A DNA stretch of 64,000 nt from NCBI RefSeq assembly GCF_000014565.1, contig NC_008268.1, positions 2,170,001-2,234,000 on the forward strand, in the 5' to 3' direction. The DNA is from Rhodococcus jostii RHA1 (GTDB lineage Bacteria > Actinomycetota > Actinomycetes > Mycobacteriales > Mycobacteriaceae). Positions 19,384 through 27,685 of the stretch are shown here, in pieces (positions within the stretch are counted from its first letter, which is position 1; each line of letters begins with the position of its first letter). A program made the translations under genes and the position numbers. The notes beneath the pieces are model-generated. The model ran no database searches. It saw only the letters and a program-made list of their open reading frames with translations, and was not told the DNA's origin.

Positions 19384-19964
19384 TCGACCGGCCCGGGTGT
19401 CCTCCTGCCGGAGAACCTCTTCCCCGCCAAGGTGAGGACGGCTGCGGCGAGGAGGCATCCGCCCGCCCCGATCCCGGTCACCGTGCCGGGTGCCACGGTG
19501 GTCGTCAGACCCACGACGAGCCCGGCCGCGGCGACCACGACGAGCAGCGCACCGAGCACGGTCAGCGACGACTCGCCGAGTACGCCGGCCAACGGCACGA
19601 AGTGGACGCCGACGGTGAAGCACACCCAGACCGGTATCCACGCCGACAGACTCGTGTTTCCGAGAACGGCGGCGCCCGCCCAGATCACCGCGAACTCGAC
19701 CACCACCACGAGGGTGTACCGCCGCCGGACCGCCCGGTCCGCCAACGCGGAACTCTCGGCGGGACTACGCACGGCGAGTACCGCTCCCAGCATGGCGACG
19801 ACGAGCGCCACCACGATGGCGGCGTCGAGGAGCACGGTGAGGGGGCGGGGAAGGTTGACGGCCATGGCCCAGCCGAACCAGGCTGCGGCGAAGAATCCGA
19901 CCACTGCGGCGGCGCTCCCCCGCGCCCGGCCCGACCGGCGGGCAGCTTCCGACAGACTGGACAT
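19320..19964 (-). CDS. Predicted integral membrane protein, unknown function
   Basis: 214 aa with about six hydrophobic segments (AAVVGFFAAAWFGWAMAV, LLDAAIVVALVVAMLGAVLAV, LVVVVEFAVIWAGAAVL, WIPVWVCFTVGVHFVPLAGV, LTVLGALLVVVAAAGLVVGL, GAGGCLLAAAVLTLAG). Its 3' end overlaps the PIG-L gene tail by 64 bases in the convergent direction. No named family recognised. It is divergent from the hotdog thioesterase gene. Confidence 0.72.
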   Translation of the reverse strand: MSSLSEAARRSGRARGSAAAVVGFFAAAWFGWAMAVNLPRPLTVLLDAAIVVALVVAMLGAVLAVRSPAESSALADRAVRRRYTLVVVVEFAVIWAGAAVLGNTSLSAWIPVWVCFTVGVHFVPLAGVLGESSLTVLGALLVVVAAAGLVVGLTTTVAPGTVTGIGAGGCLLAAAVLTLAGKRFSGRRTPGPVDQRGSEDSASPAGAPRRRNHS

Positions 19965-20027
19965 CCCGCCAATCCAGCCCCGCGAACCGCCTGCGCGGGT
20001 TTGGTTCCGCGCCTAGCATCCACGGGT

Positions 20028-20432
20028 ATGAATCCCCCTGATCTCGTCGCGACCATGCCGTTCGCCGTGCACACCGGGGTTCGCCTCACCAAGGCCGCGC
20101 CCGAGGAGGTCGTCGGGCACCTCGAGTGGGAACAGCACCGCACGACCGCGGGAAACGGCATGCACGGCGGGGCGCTGATGACGCTTGCCGACAGCGTCGG
20201 AGCCGTCTGCGCGTTTCTCAATCTCCCGGCGGGAGCGTCCACCTCGACCACGAGTTCGAGCACGGTGTTCACCCGCGGCGTCCGCAAGGGCACCGTCACC
20301 GCGACCGCGCGTCCGCTGCACGCCGGACGAACCACGGTCGCCGTCGTCACCGAACTGCGGGACGACGAGGACCATCTCGTGGCGCAGGTGACGCAGTCGC
20401 AGGCGGTGCTGCACCCCCAGCCGGGAAGCTGA
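20028..20432 (+). CDS. PaaI-type hotdog thioesterase
   Basis: 134 aa. Single hotdog domain with the active-site segment GNGMHGGALMTLADSVGA (the N/HGG motif with catalytic acid on the following helix). It hydrolyses acyl- or aryl-CoA, as phenylacetate PaaI does. It lies three bases before the tocopherol-cyclase-like gene and is probably in the same transcript. Start at ATG 20028. Confidence 0.85.
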   Translation: MNPPDLVATMPFAVHTGVRLTKAAPEEVVGHLEWEQHRTTAGNGMHGGALMTLADSVGAVCAFLNLPAGASTSTTSSSTVFTRGVRKGTVTATARPLHAGRTTVAVVTELRDDEDHLVAQVTQSQAVLHPQPGS

Positions 20433-20435
20433 CCG

Positions 20436-21467
20436 ATGTCGCGACTGCTGCGGACGTACCGCGCCACGGGAGCGGATCTGCCGTTCGGCAACCTCCTCGC
20501 CGCGCACGACGTCGCGATGGAAGGCTATTTCTGGCGGTTCACCCAGCCCGCGACGGGACAGGTCGTCATCGCGCTGGCGGGTATCAACCGGGCCGCGGAC
20601 GGGCACTGGGCGACGCTCGGTCTCGCCGGTCATCCCACCCGGTTCCTGCGGACCGCCGCGCATCCGGAGGGCTACGCCAACCCGGCCGGACTCGGCGCGT
20701 TCGCAGGCGACGCGTTCCGCGGGTCCGTCGACCGCGTGTGGGTGGATCTCGGGCGGGACGCCCGCCTCGACGTCCGGGTCGGCGCCCAGGTTCCGTGGCT
20801 GCGGCGCAGGCTCGGCGGGTCGAGTGTGTTCCAGACCGTGCCCGCACTGAACCAGTACTGGCACCCGTGGCTACTCGGCGGCCGGGCCGAGGGAACGGCC
20901 GTGCTGGGCGGCACCGAGATCGACCTCGACGGTGCCCAGGTCTACGGCGAAAAGAATTGGGGCAAGGGCGGATTCCCCGAATCCTGGTGGTGGGGCCAGG
21001 CTCAGGGTTTCGCCGACCGGCAGGCATGTGTCGCGTTCGCGGGCGGCGAGATCACCGCGGGCGGGCTGCACACCGAGGTCACGGCCGTCGTCGTCGCGCT
21101 GCCCGACGGCACCGTGTTCCGCCTCGGCAACCCGGTCACCTCCCCCGTCCGGGCGCACGTCACGGACGATCGGTGGTCGCTGCGGGGCCGCAATCGCACG
21201 TGGAGCGTCGAAATCGAGGGCGGTTCCCCGCTGAGCTCGGCACACGTGCTGCCGGTTCCACTTCCCGCCGAGCGTCGCAACATCCCCGGCGCCCTCGAGC
21301 ACCTCGCCGGCTCGATGAGTGTGACGGTCCGCCGTCGCGGTGAGCTCGTCTGGGCCGACGAATCACCACTCGCCGCGTTGGAACACGGCGGTATCGAGCG
21401 GGCCCGCGCGGAGCTGCGCAGGCGGGGTGCGCCACCGGATGCGACATCGGCGCCGCCGCTCAGCTGA
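20436..21467 (+). CDS. Tocopherol-cyclase-like (lipocalin-type) protein
   Basis: 343 aa. The segment YGEKNWGKGGFPESWWWGQ (about residues 169-187) is the signature of the tocopherol cyclase family, whose plant and cyanobacterial members close the chromanol ring of vitamin E. Early residues (AHDVAMEGYFWRF) and GNPVTSPVRAHV also fit the fold. Rhodococcus is not known to make tocopherols, so the substrate may be another prenylated quinol or lipid. Its partner thioesterase is three bases upstream, and its stop overlaps the convergent isochorismatase gene by eight bases. Confidence 0.72.
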   Translation: MSRLLRTYRATGADLPFGNLLAAHDVAMEGYFWRFTQPATGQVVIALAGINRAADGHWATLGLAGHPTRFLRTAAHPEGYANPAGLGAFAGDAFRGSVDRVWVDLGRDARLDVRVGAQVPWLRRRLGGSSVFQTVPALNQYWHPWLLGGRAEGTAVLGGTEIDLDGAQVYGEKNWGKGGFPESWWWGQAQGFADRQACVAFAGGEITAGGLHTEVTAVVVALPDGTVFRLGNPVTSPVRAHVTDDRWSLRGRNRTWSVEIEGGSPLSSAHVLPVPLPAERRNIPGALEHLAGSMSVTVRRRGELVWADESPLAALEHGGIERARAELRRRGAPPDATSAPPLS

Positions 21468-22125
21468 TCACCTCGAGCTCGGGTGGCTGCAATGCCTCGA
21501 CGATCTCGTCGGTCTCCGCGTGGAGAACCCCTATTCGCCCAGCCTCCTCCAGGTGACGCGCGTCGACGCCCGAGATCGCATCGGCGGCGACGAGCACCTT
21601 GTAGTCGCGTTCGCTGGCGTCGAAGATCGTGGCGCGCGGGCAGTTGGGATAGTTGCATCCCGCGATCACCACGGTGTCGACCCGCCACTGGCGCAGGCGG
21701 TCGTCGAGTTCAGTGCGGTAGAACGAACTCCACCGGGGTTTGAACAGGATGTGCTCGGTGGGCGATACGGTCTGGAGCCTGCCGCCGAGGAGCGACTCGG
21801 GGTCGAGCGGTGGCACCCCCAGCTCCGGCGCCACCTGGGAGCCCGCGGTGCCCGGTCTGGCGATGACGAGTCCGGCCGCGATCACGCGGCGCCGGCACAG
21901 GTCCACGTCGTCGCCCTCGTACAACCGGACGACGTGCACGATCGGGGCCGAGGCCTCCCGGTAGGCGTCCACGAGACGCGCGATCGCGGGCAACACCGCC
22001 GACGTGCCGGGAATCGGCGCCGTCCCGCCGTCCACGAAGTCCACCTGCGTGTCGACGACGAGCAGCGCGGACCGGCCGAGATCGGGAGCGAGGAACGGAT
22101 CCGAGTTCTGCCGCCAGTGGGTCAC
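21460..22125 (-). CDS. Isochorismatase-like cysteine hydrolase
   Basis: 221 aa. The family triad is visible: Asp in LLVVDTQVDFV, Lys in ILFKPRWSSFY and nucleophile Cys in VIAGCNYPNCPRATIFDA. Members hydrolyse nicotinamide, N-carbamoyl compounds, biuret or isochorismate. The NYPNCPRAT variant indicates an amidohydrolase rather than isochorismatase itself. Monocistronic as far as visible; promoter region shared with the divergent DUF742 gene. Confidence 0.88.
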   Translation of the reverse strand: MTHWRQNSDPFLAPDLGRSALLVVDTQVDFVDGGTAPIPGTSAVLPAIARLVDAYREASAPIVHVVRLYEGDDVDLCRRRVIAAGLVIARPGTAGSQVAPELGVPPLDPESLLGGRLQTVSPTEHILFKPRWSSFYRTELDDRLRQWRVDTVVIAGCNYPNCPRATIFDASERDYKVLVAADAISGVDARHLEEAGRIGVLHAETDEIVEALQPPELEVIS

Positions 22126-22245
22126 GCAGCAAATCTAACGCTCGCGCACACCCTGTAGCGGGAATCACAGGGACCGGTTCGTTCACACGAAACGCGAGTT
22201 TGGGACCATGGAGTGGGTGGGGTAGTGCGAGAAGGGTCCCAACCG

Positions 22246-22833
22246 ATGACTGTGAGCGATGAGAACTGGCCGTTGATCGGCGCGACAGGGGCGCGCTTCG
22301 GATCAGCCGGCCGGCGCCGCAGCGCCAGGAAAGAGCAGGACCCGAGCCCGCCGCAGTCGGCCGAATGGGTGGAACCCGCCCCGGCCGAGGACGCTCCCGA
22401 GCAGGTCGGACCCGTGTCCGAACCCGCGGATCGGACTCCCGAGGTGGCCGACAGTCCTGCTGTCGAGTCCACCGAGTGGGTGGCGCCCGAGGGCACCGTC
22501 TCCATCGTCCGGCCGTTCATTCTCACGGGCGGGCGGACCGAGTCCGGGGTCGATCTGCCACTGGAGGCGGTCATCGTCGCCCGCGCGGACGGCGACACCG
22601 TGGTGGACGGAATGCTTGCACCGGACGAACTGCGCCGCGTCTTCGCGCTGTGCGCCGAACCGCGGTCGGTGGCCGAGATCGCGTCGCTCGCGTCGATCCC
22701 GCTCGGGGTCGCGCGCGTACTTGTCGGCGACCTCGCAGCGGTCGGGGCGGTCACCGTGAACGAGACGGCCCGGTCCACCGGCCCGGACCGGAAACTGATG
22801 GAACGCGTCCTCGACGGGCTGCGCAAACTCTGA
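22246..22833 (+). CDS. DUF742 domain-containing protein
   Basis: 195 aa from ATG 22246 with GAAGG upstream. An acidic, disordered N-terminal half precedes the DUF742 core, roughly residues 82-195 (VRPFILTGGRTESG, then AEIASLASIPLGVARVLVGDLAAVGAVTV), a small winged-helix-like domain. DUF742 proteins normally sit in conserved actinobacterial operons with a nitrate-sensor-type kinase, a roadblock/MglB protein and a Ras-like GTPase. None of those partners flanks this copy. A hairpin terminator follows directly. Confidence 0.8.
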   Translation: MTVSDENWPLIGATGARFGSAGRRRSARKEQDPSPPQSAEWVEPAPAEDAPEQVGPVSEPADRTPEVADSPAVESTEWVAPEGTVSIVRPFILTGGRTESGVDLPLEAVIVARADGDTVVDGMLAPDELRRVFALCAEPRSVAEIASLASIPLGVARVLVGDLAAVGAVTVNETARSTGPDRKLMERVLDGLRKL

Positions 22834-22873
22834 GACCTGCCGGGGAGCGAGCACCCGGACGGACGCACACGAA

Positions 22874-22913
22874 TTCGTCAGCCGCACAGGCTATTACCTG
22901 TGCGGCTGACGAA
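22874..22913. terminator. Bidirectional terminator
   Basis: A perfect 17-bp stem (TTCGTCAGCCGCACAGG with its complement) surrounds a CTATTA loop. It lies between the convergent DUF742 and ROK genes and can serve both. Confidence 0.85.
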
Positions 22914-22924
22914 GTGCTGTGACG

Positions 22925-24199
22925 CTAGATCGACGTCCGGCGCATCGCTCCGACCGGATCGGAGTAGATGGTGCTCAGCGACACCACCGTCGAGGCGTAC
23001 TCCTGCACCCGGTTGCCGAATCCGGAAATGCGAATGTCCCTGCGCTCCAGCGACGATGCCTGCGCGAAGGCCTCGGCGACGTGCGGGATACCGGCCGGGT
23101 ACTCGGTGAACGCCTGGCCTCCGAGGATCACCCGGTCCGGGTTGAACAGGTCCCGCAGCATGGCGACCGTCTTCCCGAGCACCTGAGCACGTTCCACCAG
23201 AAGTTCGTGCGCGGGAACGGAACCCGACGACGCCGCCTTGTAGAGCGCACTCATCGTCGGCCGCTGGTTCGACTCAGCCAGGATGCCCGCATCGAGGGCG
23301 GCGGAGATGACCGCGCGATCGCTGATCGTCGCCTCGAGGCACCCGCGTGAACCGCACGAGCACTGCGCCGACGAGCCCGTCGGCAAGTGCGCGATCGATC
23401 CGGGACCGCTCGACGGAGTGTGAACGCGGCCGTCGATGGTGATCGCGATGCCTGCCGTCTCGCGGGCGTAGAAGTACAGGCCCGTTTCGCCTTGCGCGAC
23501 ACCGTCTTCGCTGTCCGGGCTCAGCAGCAGTTCGGATGCGGCCATCGCCTCGACGTGCGCCGCGACGGAGACGGGCAACCCGAGTCCGGTTGCGATGATG
23601 GCGCCGACCTGGGCGGACTTCCATCCCAGCCGGGGATGGTCGACGACACCGGTCTGCGGATCGACGCGACCGCCGAGTGCGACACCCGCCCACAGCGGGC
23701 GACGCCGATGCCAGCGGGAGGCGAAGGCCCGCGCGCTGCGTGCGATGCCGGCGAGTGCGTCGGCGGACGCTCCCTGCGGGGTGGGTACCTCGACCGCGCC
23801 GAGGACCTTCCCGCGCAGGTCACTGGCGATGATGCTGGTCACGACCGCGCCGATGTGGATGCCCACTGTCAGGTAGGGCTCGTGGTTGACCTCGAACGGA
23901 ACCCGCGGACGACCGATGGCGCCGGACGGCGTGAGGTCGCCACGTTCGCGCAGCAGCCCGAGGTCGAGGAGCGCCGACACCTGACGGTTGACGGTGGCGA
24001 TGCTCAGGCCGGTCGCTTTCGCGGCGACGTCCCTGGACAGCGGCCCGCGAGACCGGGCCACCCGCAGAACACCGGCGGCCGGGCCGTCGCTGATCCGCAG
24101 CTCAGGGGGAACGATGTGGAGACGGGGACGGGACACGGGCCGCTGGAATCGAGATGCGGAGCCGGTCCGGGTGGGGCTGGAAAGAGTGGGGGTAGACAC
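22925..24199 (-). CDS. ROK family transcriptional regulator (Rv0485-like)
   Basis: 424 aa from GTG 24199, with AAGGA seven bases upstream. An N-terminal winged HTH (SRDVAAKATGLSIATVNRQV) precedes a ROK sugar-kinase-like domain. The ROK zinc signature CSCGSRGCLEATIS is intact. NagC/Mlc-type members bind a sugar or sugar phosphate through this domain. Mycobacterial Rv0485 is the positional counterpart. The 5' leader of about 110-220 bases contains a small Cys-rich reading frame, suggesting post-initiation control. Confidence 0.9.
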   Translation of the reverse strand: MSTPTLSSPTRTGSASRFQRPVSRPRLHIVPPELRISDGPAAGVLRVARSRGPLSRDVAAKATGLSIATVNRQVSALLDLGLLRERGDLTPSGAIGRPRVPFEVNHEPYLTVGIHIGAVVTSIIASDLRGKVLGAVEVPTPQGASADALAGIARSARAFASRWHRRRPLWAGVALGGRVDPQTGVVDHPRLGWKSAQVGAIIATGLGLPVSVAAHVEAMAASELLLSPDSEDGVAQGETGLYFYARETAGIAITIDGRVHTPSSGPGSIAHLPTGSSAQCSCGSRGCLEATISDRAVISAALDAGILAESNQRPTMSALYKAASSGSVPAHELLVERAQVLGKTVAMLRDLFNPDRVILGGQAFTEYPAGIPHVAEAFAQASSLERRDIRISGFGNRVQEYASTVVSLSTIYSDPVGAMRRTSI

Positions 24200-24310
24200 G
24201 TGGCAGTCCTTGCAAGCGGAGGCGGTGCGCACCTTCGTCCGAACGCTGCATCCGTCCCGGGCCGAGAGTGGGACGACCGAGGACGATCGATCAGGAGAAG
24301 ACTGCGCGAA

Positions 24311-24424
24311 TTAGCTGCAGATGCTGAGACAGCGACAACACAGTTCCCGCGCCAAGGGCAGCCGCGAGCCCAGCGCGGACGTCACATAGGTGACCCGCGG
24401 AGCGGTCGACTGGCCTGAAGACAT
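24311..24424 (-). CDS. Putative leaderless Cys-rich leader peptide (uORF)
   Basis: 37 codons beginning MSSGQSTAP and ending ELCCRCLSICS. Four Cys fall within the last nine residues. A promoter fits exactly: -35 TTGGTG (24454-24459, minus strand), a 17-base spacer and -10 TAGTTT (24431-24436). This would start transcription at or next to the ATG, so the mRNA would be leaderless. The reading frame ends 111 bases before the ROK regulator GTG. Actinobacteria use Cys-codon tracts in short upstream frames as cysteine-responsive attenuators. No clear terminator/antiterminator pair was found between the two genes, so the mechanism is inferred. Confidence 0.5.
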   Translation of the reverse strand: MSSGQSTAPRVTYVTSALGSRLPLARELCCRCLSICS

Positions 24425-24723
24425 GACACGAAACTAGCAGCTTCGGTCGGTTTCACCAATCGGAGGGCGCGTCGGCGTGTGGCTCCGCGCCGCGCCACTT
24501 CCGCAGTTCCCGCCATTGCGAGGCGCCGCCTGCGGCGCACATCGGAGAGCATCACCACTCTTGATGGCAACAGTGTTTCACGACACAATACGCCGAGATA
24601 CCAACCGAACGTACGGTTATAGGAGCGGGATGCCGATGTGGTCGGCTCCGCGATGACGCTGATCAGACGGCAGAGACCGCCATCCTGACCGAACAGTCGT
24701 TCGCACCATCGGAGGAAATCGAC
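24425..24723. promoter_or_regulatory. Divergent promoter region between uORF/ROK and MHS remnant
   Basis: About 300 bases without a convincing gene. It contains the -35/-10 pair of the uORF transcript. Further along, AGGAGCGGGATG near 24632 resembles a start region but opens no supported gene. An AT-richer stretch sits near 24570-24625. The former promoter of the decayed transporter should lie here; GGAGG at 24713-24717 is its ribosome-binding site. Confidence 0.45.
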
Positions 24724-25610
24724 ATGACCTCCACCCAGATCTCCGTGACACCCCGGGCCACCGTCCGGCCACTGAAGGTGGCCGGCGCCAGCCTCATCGG
24801 GACCGCCTTCGAGTGGTACGACTACTTCATCTACGGCATGGCCGCGGCAATCGTGTTCGGCCCGTTGTTCTTCCCGTCCTTCTCCTCCATCGCCGGGACG
24901 CTGGCCGCGTTCGCGACGTTCTCCGTCGGCTTCATCGCACGGCCGATCGGCGGCGTCGTGGTGGGCCACTTCGGTGACCGCATCGGACGCAAATCCATGC
25001 TCGTGCTGTCCCTGATGCTGATGGGCGGCGCGGTACTGATGGCCGTCGAGCACGCCCCCGCCGACAAGAAAGGCTTCTACGGGAGCTTCCCGCAGATGGG
25101 CGTGCCCGGCGGCCTGATCCTGGCCAACCTCGTGTTCCTGGGGGTCTCGACGAGCCTCAGCGAGGACGCATTCCTCTCCTGGGGCTGGCGGGTCCCGTTC
25201 CTGGCCAGCGCCGCGATGGTGCTGATGGGGCTCGTCATCCGGTTCACCGTCACCGAGAGCCCCCACTTCGAGAAGGTCAAGAGCACCCACCGCGATCAAC
25301 GACTGCCGATCGTCACCGTCCTGCGGGAGAACCTGCGCGAAGTGCTGCTCGCCGCGGGCGCGTTCATCGGCATCAACACCGTCGGATACATCTTCATGGC
25401 GTACCTGCTGTCCTACTCGACGAAGGTCCTGGGCATGAGCAAGACACTCGTGCTCGTCTTCACCCTGATCGCCTCGTTCGTATGGCTGATCGTCATCCCC
25501 GTCGCGTCGATGCTGTCGGACCGGTCTACCTCACCGCGGTCACACTGCTCAGCCTGCTCTGCGTCGTCGCGATCACGCGGAAGGTCCGCGGCCCGTTGCG
25601 ATCAGGGTGA
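24724..25610 (+). pseudogene. Decayed MHS-family MFS transporter
   Basis: The N terminus is intact (FEWYDYFIYG signature of metabolite:H+ symporters, then GHFGDRIGRKSMLVLSLMLMG). The protein then jumps to GAVLMAVEHAPADKKGFYGS, missing about 40 residues that normally include transmembrane helix 4 and the GGEWGG motif. It continues normally to VASMLSDR, after which about 130 residues are absent. The expected C-terminal tail ([20 protein letters not shown]) resumes in another frame and ends at TGA 25608-25610. Two internal deletions plus a frameshift make it non-functional. Residual length is under 300 aa against about 430 for the family. The sizes of the missing parts are estimated from memory of family members. 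Confidence 0.82.
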
Positions 25611-25690
25611 CGCAAAGCCTTCCGGCGACACACCGCCCGATGGTTCGGTTACGGGACTCCACACCGTCTCCGGTATCCGAAAGGCTCACC

Positions 25691-26638
25691 ATGTCCATCG
25701 ATTTCGCGCCCGAGCACGTGACAGACGCCGAGGGTTCCCCGAACGCGGCGAGCGTCGTCAAGCTCGGTGCCCACATCGGCGCCCGGATCGACGGCGTCCG
25801 GCTCGGCGGCAACCTCGACCCCGCCACCGTGTCGCTCATCCGCCAGGCCCTGCTCGAGCACAAGGTGATCTTCTTCCGTGGCCAGGAACATCTGACCGAC
25901 GACTCGCAGTACGAGTTCGCGGAGCTTCTGGGTTCCCCCACCACGGCGCATCCGACCGTCACGTCGCGCGGCACCAAGGTGCTGCCCATCGACTCCGACT
26001 ACGGCAAGGCCAACAGCTGGCACACCGACGTCACGTTCGTCGATCGCATCCCGAAGGCGTCGATCCTGCGCGCCGTGCAACTCCCCACGTACGGCGGATC
26101 CACCACCTGGGCGTCGGGTGTCGCCGCCTACAACGCGCTGCCCGAGCCGCTGAAGGTCCTCGCCGACAACCTGTGGGCGACGCACACCAACGTCTACGAC
26201 TACGCGGCGACCAGCGCGGAACGCACGCAGGACGAGAAGTCGAAGGAGTACCGCGCCGAGTTCCAGTCCACGTACTTCGAGACGGAGCATCCGGTGGTGC
26301 GGGTGCACCCCGAGACCGGCGAGCGCACGCTGCTGCTCGGTCACTTCGTCAAGAGCCTGGTCGGTCTGAGCAGCACCCAGTCGCAGGCGCTCTTCCGGGT
26401 TCTGCAGGATCACGCGATCTCGCTCGAGTTCACGACCCGGTGGAACTGGCAGTCGGGCGACGTGGCGATCTGGGACAACCGTGCCACTCAGCACTACGCC
26501 GTCGCCGACTACGACGATCAGTACCGGCGACTCAACCGCATCACCCTGGCCGGCGACGTCCCCGTCAACATCCGGGGCGAGCGCAGCCGCAGCGTCGCCG
26601 GCGACGCAAGTGGCTACTCCGTCATCGACGAGCCCTAA
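25691..26638 (+). CDS. TauD/TfdA family alpha-ketoglutarate-dependent dioxygenase
   Basis: 315 aa from ATG 25691 (AAGG upstream). The Fe(II)-binding triad is seen as H and D in SWHTDVTF and H in [10 protein letters not shown]; the 2-oxoglutarate-binding Arg lies in [11 protein letters not shown]. Relatives oxidise taurine, alkyl sulfates or aryloxyacetates to release sulfite or an alcohol. It follows the decayed transporter by 80 bases, which probably once imported its substrate. The enzyme itself looks complete. Sulfur scavenging is a reasonable inference given the family. Confidence 0.88.
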   Translation: MSIDFAPEHVTDAEGSPNAASVVKLGAHIGARIDGVRLGGNLDPATVSLIRQALLEHKVIFFRGQEHLTDDSQYEFAELLGSPTTAHPTVTSRGTKVLPIDSDYGKANSWHTDVTFVDRIPKASILRAVQLPTYGGSTTWASGVAAYNALPEPLKVLADNLWATHTNVYDYAATSAERTQDEKSKEYRAEFQSTYFETEHPVVRVHPETGERTLLLGHFVKSLVGLSSTQSQALFRVLQDHAISLEFTTRWNWQSGDVAIWDNRATQHYAVADYDDQYRRLNRITLAGDVPVNIRGERSRSVAGDASGYSVIDEP

Positions 26639-26647
26639 CATGTCGGC

Positions 26648-27394
26648 ATGACCTTTTCACCTGACACCCGCATCGCCGTCGTCACCGGGGCGAGCTCCGG
26701 AATCGGAGAAGCCACCGCCCGCACCCTGGCCGCGCAGGGATTTCATGTGGTCATCGGGGCCCGGCGACTGGATCGTCTGGAGAAGATCGCCGAAGACATC
26801 GGCGGTACCGCGCTCGAACTCGACGTCACGGACCAGGATTCCGTGGACGCGTTCAGCGCGGTACTGCCGAGGGTCGACGTGCTCGTGAACAATGCGGGCG
26901 GCGCCAAGGGACTGGCCACCGTCGCCGAGGCCGATCTCGACGACTGGCGGTGGATGTGGGAGACCAATGTCCTGGGCACCCTTCGGATCACCAAGGCGCT
27001 GCTGCCGAAGTTGATCGAGTCGGGTGACGGTCTGATCGTCACCATCACGTCGCTGGCCGCGCTCGAGGCGTACGACAACGGTTCCGGATACACGACCGCC
27101 AAGCACGCGGAGGCCGTCCTGCACCGCACGCTGCGCGGAGAACTGCTCGGCAAGCCGGTCCGTCTCACCGAAATTGCGCCGGGCGCAGTGGAAACCGAAT
27201 TCTCGCTGGTGCGTTTCGAAGGCGACCAGGAGCGTGCCGACAAGGTCTACGAGGGCATCACCCCGCTCGTCGCCGCGGATGTCGCGGACGTCGTCGGGTT
27301 CGTCGCGTCGCGGCCCTCCCACGTGAATATCGACCAGATCGTCGTCAAGCCACGAGATCAGGCTTCGTCCGGGCGTTTTCACCGCACGACGTAG
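26648..27394 (+). CDS. Short-chain dehydrogenase/reductase (YdfG-like, Rv0484c-like)
   Basis: 248 aa. Cofactor motif VTGASSGIGEATA, NNAG at about residue 80, catalytic Ser in TITSLAAL and YTTAK (Y and K of the active site). IAPGAVETEF follows, typical of serine/3-hydroxy-acid dehydrogenases of the YdfG group. It oxidises or reduces a hydroxy or oxo group with NAD(P). It starts 10 bases after the dioxygenase stop. Position matches Rv0484c, so the dioxygenase block is the insertion. Confidence 0.87.
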   Translation: MTFSPDTRIAVVTGASSGIGEATARTLAAQGFHVVIGARRLDRLEKIAEDIGGTALELDVTDQDSVDAFSAVLPRVDVLVNNAGGAKGLATVAEADLDDWRWMWETNVLGTLRITKALLPKLIESGDGLIVTITSLAALEAYDNGSGYTTAKHAEAVLHRTLRGELLGKPVRLTEIAPGAVETEFSLVRFEGDQERADKVYEGITPLVAADVADVVGFVASRPSHVNIDQIVVKPRDQASSGRFHRTT

Positions 27395-27494
27395 GCGCGT
27401 TCGCGGCGGTCCGCCGGTCCTGGTGCTCGAGCACCAGGACCACGGTCCACAGCCCCGCCACGATCGTCACGACCCCCAGCAACATCCATCCCAT
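27345..27494 (-). CDS. Small single-pass membrane protein (tentative)
   Basis: 49 aa from ATG 27494, with a G-rich ribosome-binding site. It starts MGWMLLGVVTIVAGLWTVVL, one clear transmembrane helix, followed by a polar tail. The last 50 bases overlap the convergent SDR gene. Support is only the helix and plausible start, so it may be spurious. Confidence 0.35.
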   Translation of the reverse strand: MGWMLLGVVTIVAGLWTVVLVLEHQDRRTAANAPTSCGENARTKPDLVA

Positions 27495-27685
27495 CCCACA
27501 GCCCCCCTGCCGATCAGCGACTTTCGATCGAAACGGACTGTCGGGGTCGTCCGTCGACCCCTCGACAGCGGACGACTCCCCACAGTTGTGTGAACCGAGA
27601 ACACGGCGCCGTCGACGCGTCCTCATTCAGGTAGACGCAGCGGCCCCGGTTTCGGTTCCACCGGCTGTGAAGAAAGTTCGCTCGC

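Noticed and set aside
25611-26664. Continuation of the transporter reading frame through the dioxygenase region
   Set aside because: After the frameshift the frame is Arg/His-rich noise antiphase to the well-conserved TauD-type gene; the true transporter tail ends at 25610 in another frame.
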